A DNA stretch of 5,570 nucleotides, taken from NCBI GenBank assembly GCA_012799545.1, contig JAAZLA010000178.1, positions 1 to 5,570 on the forward strand, given 5' to 3'. The notes beneath the pieces are model-generated. The model saw only the letters and a program-made list of their open reading frames with translations, was not told the origin of the DNA and did no database searches. This document shows positions 1 to 5,570 of the stretch, piece by piece (positions within the stretch are counted from its first letter, which is position 1; every line of letters begins with the position of its first letter). The stretch is from Treponema sp. (GTDB lineage: Bacteria; Spirochaetota; Spirochaetia; Treponematales; Treponemataceae). The position numbers and the translations under genes are program-made.

Positions 1-2849
1 ACTTTCTCTGAAAGGCTAATTAAAACTTTTTTTACCTTACCTTCTTCTGGTAAGTCAGGTAAACTTGCAGAAGCAGCCTCTTGAGATTTATAAAAGGCAA
101 GCCCAAAGTTTTCACTCATGCCAAGGACTTCTCCCGTAGAACGCATCTCTGGCCCTAAAACAGGGTCCACATTGTCAAACTTATCGAAGGGGAAAACCGC
201 TTCCTTTGCACCAAAGTGCGGAATCTTTTTTTCTTTTAATTCTAAAGAAGCCAAGGACTCGCCCATCATAAGCCGTGTTGCAAGTTTTGCCATTTGCACA
301 TTACAGACCTTGGAAACAAGCGGAACAGTTCGACTCGCACGCGGATTTGCCTCAAGCACATACACCTTGTCGCCCTCTATGGCGTACTGCATATTCATTA
401 AGCCACAAACCTTCAAGCTTTGTGCTATTTTTTGTGTATATGTTTTAATCGTTTTTATATGCTCTTTTGTAATAGATACCGGTGGAATAACGCAAGCAGA
501 ATCTCCTGAGTGCACTCCTGCAAGCTCAATATGTTCCATCACCGAAGGCACAAAGACATTTTCACTATCTGAAAGTGCATCTGCCTCACATTCGAGCGCA
601 TCTTTTAAAAAACGATCGAGTAAAAGCGGACGATCTGGACTTACTCCAACAGCCCGTTCAATATATTCTTTGAGCATTTTTTGATCATAAATAACTTCCA
701 TACCCCTGCCCCCAAGCACAAAGGAAGGACGAATCATCAAAGGATAGCCAATTTTTTCAGCAACTGCCAAGGCTTCCTCATAATTCGACGCCATACCTGC
801 TTCTGGCATAGGAATATTGAGTGTTTCCATCATCGTTTTGAATAAATCACGATCTTCTGCTATATCGATTGAATCGATGCTTGTTCCCAAAATACGTACA
901 CCTGCATCAGAAAGCTCCCGTGCAATATTTAGGGGCGTTTGTCCGCCAAACTGCACGATAACTCCCTCAGGTTTTTCTTTTTCGTAAATTTGTAAAACAT
1001 CTTCTGTTGTAACAGGCTCAAAATAAAGTCTATCACTCGTATCATAATCTGTAGAAACCGTTTCTGGGTTGCAGTTTACCATTATTGTCTCATAGCCCAA
1101 GTCTTTAAGCGCAAAAGATGCATGAACACAACAATAATCAAACTCAATCCCCTGACCAATTCTATTTGGACCGCCGCCCAAAATCATAATTTTCTTTTTA
1201 TTGTCTGTAACTGAAACAGTATCGGGAGCATTATATGTCGAATAATAATAAAACTTATCCTCAACCCCAGAAACAGGAACGGCATGCCAGCCTTCAACAA
1301 TGCCAAGCTCTTTTCGCTTTTTTCGAATATCTTTTTCTCGAATATTTAGGATTTGTGCTAGATATTTATCAGAAAAGCCATCTTTTTTTGCCTTTTCTAA
1401 GAGCCTATCGCTTGGAAGCATTCCGCGATTTTTCAAAAGCTCTTCTTCTAGCTGAACAAGTTCTTGTATTTGCTCAAGATAATATTTTTTTATAAAGGTA
1501 ATTTCTTCTAGGCGTTTTAAACTTGCGCCCTTACGAATCGCCTCATACAGGATAAAATACCGTTCACTATTGGCAACTTTCAGCGCATCGCAAAGCTCGT
1601 CGACCGATTTTTTGTGAAAGTCCTTTGCAAAGCCTAGACCGCTTCGTCCATTTTCAAGGGCGCGAATTGCTTTTTGAAAGGTTTCCTTAAAGGTTTTTCC
1701 AATCGACATGACTTCTCCAACCGCCTTCATCTGCGTACCAAGAGAATCGCTAACACCGTTAAATTTTTCAAAAGCCCAGCGCGCAAACTTCATAACCATG
1801 TAGTCGCCATCTGGGGAGTATTTTTCCAAGCTTCCATCCCGCCAGTAGGGCAATTCGTCCAAGCTCATACCTGAAGCGAGCTTTGCCGAAACAAGGGCAA
1901 TTGGAAAGCCCGTTGCCTTTGAAGCAAGCGCACTTGAGCGAGAGGTGCGTGGATTTATTTCGATAATTGCAATGCGATCTTCTTTTCGGTTGTAGGCAAA
2001 CTGCACATTTGTTCCGCCTATGACTCCGATATTTTCAACTATTTTAAAAGCCTGCTCTTGTAAGCGTCTTTCCAAGTCTTTATCTATCGTTAAAAAAGGT
2101 GCGGTACAAAACGAATCGCCCGTATGCACACCAACAGCATCAATATTTTCTATAAAACAAACCGCTATCATTTGATTTTTTTTGTCGCGAACAACTTCCA
2201 CTTCAAGCTCTTCCCAACCTAAAATAGACTCTTCGATTAAACATTGATGCGTAAGAGAAAGCTCCAAACCACGGCTAACCGTTGTATGCAATTCTTCTCT
2301 ATTGTAAACAAGGCCGCCCCCAGAGCCACCCATCGTATAGGCAGGTCGCACAACAACGGGAAAAGAAAGATTCTCTGCTATTTGTTCAGCTTCTTCTATT
2401 GTATGAGCAATATCTGAGCGCGGCGTATCTATGCCTATTTTTATCATCTCAGCCTTGAAGATTTGTCGGTCTTCACCACGTTCAATCGCTTCAAGGTTTA
2501 CCCCTATAACTTTTACGCCGTATTTTTCCAAAATACCTTTTTTGCTCAACTCAAAAGCAAGATTTAATCCCGTTTGTCCACCGAGATTTGGCAAAAGAGC
2601 ATCAGGCTTTTCTTTAACAATAATCTGCTCTATTCTTTCAACATTCAATGGTTCAATATAGGTTGCATCCGCCATAACTGGATCAGTCATAATCGTCGCT
2701 GGATTAGAATTTACCAAGACAATTTTATAGCCCAATTCACGCAAAGCCTTACATGCCTGCGTCCCCGAGTAGTCAAACTCACATGCCTGACCAATAACAA
2801 TTGGACCCGAGCCAATAATCAAAATTTTTTCTATATCTGTTCTTTTCAT
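1..2849 (-). CDS. carB: Carbamoyl-phosphate synthase large subunit (partial, C-terminus cut by window edge)
   Basis: This cytoplasmic enzyme makes carbamoyl phosphate from bicarbonate, two ATP and ammonia; the ammonia comes from glutamine through the small subunit CarA. The product feeds pyrimidine and arginine synthesis. Reading the complement from ATG at 2849 gives 949 uninterrupted codons, against about 1,070 residues for the whole family protein. The first ATP-grasp half (about 1-400) has GSGPIVIGQ near residue 13, R128, R168 before MGGSGGG, and the metal/ATP pair E297 and N299 in EINPRTSRSS. The oligomerisation region spans about 400-550. The second ATP-grasp half shows GGGPNRIGQG near 558-567, NCNPETVSTDYDTSDR, VLGGRG, HSGDSA, and E833 and N835 in EANPRASRTVP. 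The MGS-like allosteric domain has only begun (about residue 930 onward) when the window ends. The start is fixed by a Shine-Dalgarno site 6 bases upstream and by the family N-terminus (MKRTDIEKILIIGSGP). No carA lies upstream; the neighbour there is divergent pheT. Motif residues are seen directly; roles follow from the E. coli enzyme. Confidence 0.98.
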   Translation of the reverse strand, partial: MKRTDIEKILIIGSGPIVIGQACEFDYSGTQACKALRELGYKIVLVNSNPATIMTDPVMADATYIEPLNVERIEQIIVKEKPDALLPNLGGQTGLNLAFELSKKGILEKYGVKVIGVNLEAIERGEDRQIFKAEMIKIGIDTPRSDIAHTIEEAEQIAENLSFPVVVRPAYTMGGSGGGLVYNREELHTTVSRGLELSLTHQCLIEESILGWEELEVEVVRDKKNQMIAVCFIENIDAVGVHTGDSFCTAPFLTIDKDLERRLQEQAFKIVENIGVIGGTNVQFAYNRKEDRIAIIEINPRTSRSSALASKATGFPIALVSAKLASGMSLDELPYWRDGSLEKYSPDGDYMVMKFARWAFEKFNGVSDSLGTQMKAVGEVMSIGKTFKETFQKAIRALENGRSGLGFAKDFHKKSVDELCDALKVANSERYFILYEAIRKGASLKRLEEITFIKKYYLEQIQELVQLEEELLKNRGMLPSDRLLEKAKKDGFSDKYLAQILNIREKDIRKKRKELGIVEGWHAVPVSGVEDKFYYYSTYNAPDTVSVTDNKKKIMILGGGPNRIGQGIEFDYCCVHASFALKDLGYETIMVNCNPETVSTDYDTSDRLYFEPVTTEDVLQIYEKEKPEGVIVQFGGQTPLNIARELSDAGVRILGTSIDSIDIAEDRDLFKTMMETLNIPMPEAGMASNYEEALAVAEKIGYPLMIRPSFVLGGRGMEVIYDQKMLKEYIERAVGVSPDRPLLLDRFLKDALECEADALSDSENVFVPSVMEHIELAGVHSGDSACVIPPVSITKEHIKTIKTYTQKIAQSLKVCGLMNMQYAIEGDKVYVLEANPRASRTVPLVSKVCNVQMAKLATRLMMGESLASLELKEKKIPHFGAKEAVFPFDKFDNVDPVLGPEMRSTGEVLGMSENFGLAFYKSQEAASASLPDLPEEGKVKKVLISLSEK

Positions 2850-2855
2850 AATACA

Positions 2856-2861
2856 TCCTTA
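2856..2861 (-). promoter_or_regulatory. Ribosome binding site of carB
   Basis: The minus strand reads TAAGGA here, followed by 6 bases and then the carB ATG at 2849-2847. The match to the 16S 3' end and the spacing are normal. Another ATG lies 7 bases upstream of the chosen start but is out of frame, so this site supports the 2849 start. Confidence 0.8.
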
Positions 2862-2911
2862 AGTTAAAAAACTAGCATAATTCAATAAAAGAATAAAGTA
2901 TTTAGCTCTGT

Positions 2912-2940
2912 ATAATAGACAACTATTTTTCTCTTTGCTA
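2912..2940 (-). promoter_or_regulatory. Weak candidate carB promoter
   Basis: On the minus strand, TATTAT (2917-2912, five of six bases of the sigma70 -10 consensus) lies 17 bases after TAGCAA (2940-2935, only three of six bases of the -35). This would start transcription near 2905 and give a leader of about 55 bases. The region is AT-rich, so such matches arise easily by chance. It overlaps the pheT promoter face to face. No other minus-strand candidate in the intergenic region was better. The existence of a carB promoter in this gap is near certain from the divergent layout, but this exact position is a guess. Confidence 0.28.
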
Positions 2941-2944
2941 TAAT
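2916..2944 (+). promoter_or_regulatory. Predicted sigma70-type promoter of pheT
   Basis: TAGACA (2916-2921, five of six bases of TTGACA) is followed by a 17-base spacer and a perfect TATAAT (2939-2944). A TG one base upstream of the -10 (2936-2937) makes it an extended -10 element. Transcription should begin near 2951, giving a 5' leader of about 46 bases, too short for a T-box or a leader-peptide attenuator. A second perfect TATAAT at 2911-2916 has no recognisable -35 at the right distance and shares a base with the -35 of this promoter. It is probably the best-supported regulatory site in the window, although untested. Confidence 0.6.
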
Positions 2945-2987
2945 TGAAAGAACTATACATAAATCAATACAAAATGAATATATAAAA

Positions 2988-2992
2988 GAGGA
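2988..2992 (+). promoter_or_regulatory. Ribosome binding site of pheT
   Basis: GAGGA sits 4 bases before the ATG at 2997, a slightly tight but normal spacing. It supports this ATG; the only nearby upstream ATG (2974) is out of frame and stops after three codons. Confidence 0.75.
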
Positions 2993-2996
2993 AACA

Positions 2997-4745
2997 ATGC
3001 CAAAAATTGAAGTAAACGAAGCCTTATTTTTTAATCTTTTAGGAGCAAAATACGATTACGATAGCTTAGAAGAAAAACTCACCTGTGCAAAAGCTGAACT
3101 CGATGAAAAACCCGACCCTTCCCTAGCCGAAGCAGAGCGAAGCATTAAAATAGAACTAAACGATACAAATCGACCTGACCTTTGGTCAACTGCAGGCCTC
3201 GCCAGGCAATTACGCATGCACAATGGGCTTGCAAAATCTGCTGATTATTCTTCCTTTTTATCAACTGAAAATAAAAGCCTTCCAACAAATGAAGGCTTAA
3301 AAAACAAAACAGACAGATTTATAAAAGTAGACCCAGCCTTAAAAGACATTCGCCCCTTTATGACCGCCTTTCTTATTTCTGGCAAACCCATAGATGAACA
3401 CATGCTTGTAGATATTATTCAAACACAAGAAAAACTCTGCTGGAACTATGGGCGCAAAAGAAGGTCTATTGCGATGGGTGTCTATCGCTCACAGCTCATC
3501 GAATGGCCAGTACAATACAAGGCTTGTGACCCCGATAAAAGACGTTTTATCCCCCTTGCGTCAGAAAGTGAAATGAGCCTGCGCGAAATAAACAAAGAAC
3601 ATCCAAAGGGCAAAGATTTTGGCTGGATAATTGAAAACGAAAAACTTTTTCCCCTCATTGTAGATGCAAAAGATGAGGTACTTTCTATGCCTCCCGTTAT
3701 CAATAGCGCAAAACTCGGAGCTGTTGAAGTAGGCGACAGCGATCTCATGGTTGAAATGACCGGCACCGATATGGACTCCCTTTTGCTTGCAACGAACATC
3801 GTCGCCTGCGACTTTTTTGATGCCGGCTACACAATCCTTCCAGTGCGCGTCGAACATCCCTACGAGACAGGCTATGGAAAGACAATTACAACGCCCTTTT
3901 ACTTTCAAAAAACAACACAGGCCCGCCTTTCTGCTATAAATACACTCTTAGGACATAATCTTACAAAAGATGAAGTGCAAGAAGCGCTTACAAAAATGGA
4001 TTGCCACGTAAGCATAGAAGAAAAAGAAGGAGAAAGCCTTTTCACCCTCACTCCTCCTGCCTATCGCAATGACTTTTTGCACGAAGTAGACATAATCGAA
4101 GACGTTGCAATTGGAAAAAAACTTTCCTTTTTTACCCCTGAAAAACCACATGATTTTACAATCGGTCGCCTTCTTCCCCTTACCCTATTTAGTCGCAAGG
4201 CAAAAAGCCTCATGGTTGGACTCGGCTACCAAGAAATGATTTTTAACTACCTCGGCTCTAAGCGCGATTATATCGATCGTATGAATATTTCCGCAGATAG
4301 CGTTATAGAAGTTGCAAACCCTATGAGCGAAAACTATCAGTTTGTACGCCCTTCTATTATTCCAAGCCTTTTAGCAGCTGAAGCGGTATCTGCCAATGCT
4401 GTTTATCCACATAACATTTTTGAGATTGGAAAAGTTGCCTTTCTCTGCGACGAGGAAAATACCGGCACAAGGACAAGACAAAACCTCGGTTTTGTGAGCC
4501 TTTCGCAAGATGCAAACTTCAATACTGGAGCAAGCGAAGTTGCCACCTTACTCTACTTTTTAGGTCATGAATACAAGGTAAAAGAAAGCGACGATCCACG
4601 ATTTATAAAAGGTCGGCAAGCTCTTGTATTTAAAGGCGAAACAGAAGTCGGTATCTTTGGTGAAATACATCCCCAAGTCCTCGAAAACTGGGACATTGGC
4701 GTCCCCTGCTTTGCTTGTGAACTAGACTTAGAAGAACTCATATAA
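2997..4745 (+). CDS. pheT: Phenylalanine--tRNA ligase beta subunit, archaeal/spirochaete type
   Basis: This is the beta chain of the cytoplasmic alpha2-beta2 class II synthetase that attaches phenylalanine to tRNA-Phe; the alpha chain (PheS) carries the active site and beta carries editing and structural domains. The protein is complete at 582 residues, close to archaeal PheT and far shorter than the roughly 800 of typical bacterial PheT. It starts directly with MPKIEVNEA, typical of the archaeal form, so the N-terminal EMAP/OB tRNA-binding domain and the C-terminal ferredoxin-fold anticodon-binding domain of most bacterial PheT are absent. In order: N-terminal region with NRPDLWS (58-64); B3/B4 editing domain (about 110-285) with GRKRRSIAMG, EHPKGKDFG, PPVINS (232-237) and EMTGTD (253-258); B5 domain (about 303-375) with PPAYRND (353-359) and acidic HEVDIIEDVA; then a catalytically inactive synthetase-like domain with NPMSENY (441-447), R451 and FEIGK (475-479). 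No pheS lies directly upstream, where carB diverges. A peptidase gene follows after 19 bases. Identification is by motifs; editing function is inferred from archaeal relatives. Confidence 0.97.
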   Translation: MPKIEVNEALFFNLLGAKYDYDSLEEKLTCAKAELDEKPDPSLAEAERSIKIELNDTNRPDLWSTAGLARQLRMHNGLAKSADYSSFLSTENKSLPTNEGLKNKTDRFIKVDPALKDIRPFMTAFLISGKPIDEHMLVDIIQTQEKLCWNYGRKRRSIAMGVYRSQLIEWPVQYKACDPDKRRFIPLASESEMSLREINKEHPKGKDFGWIIENEKLFPLIVDAKDEVLSMPPVINSAKLGAVEVGDSDLMVEMTGTDMDSLLLATNIVACDFFDAGYTILPVRVEHPYETGYGKTITTPFYFQKTTQARLSAINTLLGHNLTKDEVQEALTKMDCHVSIEEKEGESLFTLTPPAYRNDFLHEVDIIEDVAIGKKLSFFTPEKPHDFTIGRLLPLTLFSRKAKSLMVGLGYQEMIFNYLGSKRDYIDRMNISADSVIEVANPMSENYQFVRPSIIPSLLAAEAVSANAVYPHNIFEIGKVAFLCDEENTGTRTRQNLGFVSLSQDANFNTGASEVATLLYFLGHEYKVKESDDPRFIKGRQALVFKGETEVGIFGEIHPQVLENWDIGVPCFACELDLEELI

Positions 4746-4750
4746 AAATA

Positions 4751-4756
4751 AAGGAG
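4751..4756 (+). promoter_or_regulatory. Ribosome binding site of the oligoendopeptidase gene
   Basis: AAGGAG lies entirely inside the 19-base gap after the pheT stop and 8 bases before the ATG at 4765. It is the strongest Shine-Dalgarno match in the window and settles the start. The gap has no room for a terminator or separate promoter within it, which favours cotranscription with pheT. Confidence 0.85.
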
Positions 4757-4764
4757 TTAATACT

Positions 4765-5570
4765 ATGGCTGACAAAACGATTCCTCTTTGGTCGCTTGAA
4801 AGTATCTATCCTTCAATCGAAAGTAAAGAACATCAAGAAGCAAAAACCAATCTAAAAAACGGGCTTTCAGAGCTTGCCTCTCTCGTTGCCACAAAGCCAA
4901 GCAGGGAAGATTTTCCATCCTGGCTCAATAGCTACCTAGAAAAATACAATAAAACCATAAGTCTTTTTCAAAGTATGTACGCATACGCCCATGCTATCTA
5001 TTCTTGCGACACAACAAATACTGCATTTTTAAACAACCTCTCACAAATAGAGCAAGCCCTTGTTGAAGTCCAAGATATAGGCTTTCTTTTCACCAAGATA
5101 CTCACCGAACATAAACAAGCTTTACCGAACTTTTACACAGCTTATCCACAATATACAAGCTATAGCTTTATTTTAAACGAATACATTGAAGGTGATTCCC
5201 ATTATATGTCTCGTGAGGAAGAAAATCTTGCAAACTCTTTGCAGCGCTATGCTTCCTCGGCATGGAGCCGTTTACAAGAGCAAATTATTTCATCCCTTGT
5301 CGATGCAGAAACAGGAAAAACCTTTAACGAGCTGCGCAATGAAGCCTATGCCCAAGAACGAACTGTGCGAAAAACCGCCTTTGAAAAGGAAAGAGCCCTT
5401 CTTAAAAGCTCAGAAATTGCCATTGCCGCCTGTTTAAATAATATAAAAGGCGCAACCCTCGAACTAAACAAAAAACGCTCTTGGGAAGAACCCATCGACA
5501 AAGCACTCTTTGCAAACCGTCTTTCAAAAAAAAGCTTAGATGCCCTCATCTCGGCAATCGAAGACTCCCT
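4765..5570 (+). CDS. pepF: Oligoendopeptidase F-like M3 family metallopeptidase (partial, N-terminal part)
   Basis: The visible 268 codons match the N-terminal part of PepF-type oligoendopeptidases, cytoplasmic zinc enzymes of about 590-600 residues that cleave short peptides, usually after degradation or uptake of larger ones. Supporting features are the family-like opening with PLWSLESIYPS (7-17), a long alpha-helical N-terminal region without signal peptide or membrane segment, the stretch YMSREEENL leading to SAWSRL (165-170), the conserved-looking NEAYAQERTVRK (about 192-203), and the LNNIKG segment (224-229) followed by KRSWEEP, which resembles the region where PepF proteins enter the M3 catalytic fold. 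The diagnostic HExxH zinc site would lie well beyond the right edge, so catalytic competence cannot be judged. The reading frame has no interruption. It begins 19 bases after pheT with a strong ribosome binding site and is probably cotranscribed. A different M3B subfamily member is possible; the symbol is a family-level assignment. Confidence 0.85.
   Translation, partial: MADKTIPLWSLESIYPSIESKEHQEAKTNLKNGLSELASLVATKPSREDFPSWLNSYLEKYNKTISLFQSMYAYAHAIYSCDTTNTAFLNNLSQIEQALVEVQDIGFLFTKILTEHKQALPNFYTAYPQYTSYSFILNEYIEGDSHYMSREEENLANSLQRYASSAWSRLQEQIISSLVDAETGKTFNELRNEAYAQERTVRKTAFEKERALLKSSEIAIAACLNNIKGATLELNKKRSWEEPIDKALFANRLSKKSLDALISAIEDS

Noticed and set aside
118..684. Plus-strand open frame of 188 codons opposite carB
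   Set aside because: It lies fully antisense to the second ATP-grasp domain of carB, whose minus-strand frame carries conserved catalytic motifs throughout. The predicted protein is low-complexity, serine-rich and unlike any family I recognise.
1..2849. Internal similarity between the two halves of carB, considered as a recent duplication
   Set aside because: This is the ancient ATP-grasp duplication found in all CarB proteins; the halves are clearly diverged here.
1235..2867. Four further short plus-strand open frames opposite carB (1235-1495, 1674-1874, 2431-2661, 2574-2867)
   Set aside because: All are antisense to intact carB coding sequence or its start, and none shows family motifs.
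2974..2985. Tiny leader open frame (Met-Asn-Ile-stop) ahead of pheT, considered as an attenuator peptide
   Set aside because: It has no phenylalanine codons, and the leader of about 46 bases shows no terminator hairpin or room for alternative structures.
3482..4151. Three minus-strand open frames inside pheT
   Set aside because: They overlap the editing and B5 domains of pheT in other frames, and two of them also overlap each other. Their translations show no recognisable motif.
5526..5533. Run of eight A residues in the peptidase gene, considered as a slippage or programmed frameshift site
   Set aside because: The frame continues normally on both sides, lysine-rich runs are expected in AT-rich coding sequence, and no stimulatory structure is visible before the window ends.
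5186..5549. Open frames on both strands inside the peptidase gene
   Set aside because: The frame beginning at 4765 is uninterrupted to the window edge and fits PepF; these are out-of-frame or antisense shadows.

Overview
This window is an ordinary housekeeping stretch from a moderately AT-rich bacterium, most likely a spirochaete of the Treponema type. The main taxonomic clue is pheT. Its product is a compact phenylalanyl-tRNA synthetase beta chain of the archaeal/eukaryotic type, which in bacteria is characteristic of spirochaetes. The genus is inferred from general sequence character and was not searched.

Layout: positions 1-2849 hold carB on the minus strand. It encodes the large subunit of carbamoyl-phosphate synthase and is cut by the left edge after 949 codons, just inside the C-terminal allosteric domain. 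Positions 2850-2996 are a 147-base divergent intergenic region with a good sigma70-type promoter facing pheT, a much weaker candidate facing carB that overlaps it, and a ribosome binding site for each gene. Positions 2997-4745 hold complete pheT on the plus strand. After 19 bases a second plus-strand gene starts at 4765 and runs off the right edge; it encodes the N-terminal part of an M3-family oligoendopeptidase (PepF type). pheT and the peptidase gene probably share a transcript.

Function: carB supplies carbamoyl phosphate for pyrimidine and arginine synthesis, pheT supplies half of the enzyme that charges tRNA-Phe, and the peptidase degrades oligopeptides in the cytoplasm. Neither obligatory partner gene, carA (glutaminase subunit) or pheS (catalytic alpha subunit), lies in the positions usual for a carAB or pheST operon. 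I read all three coding frames codon by codon and found no frameshift or premature stop. I see no mobile element, CRISPR array, RNA gene, repeat family or uncharacterised system. The points worth a second look are the domain-of-life origin of PheT, the missing operon partners and the compact divergent control region.
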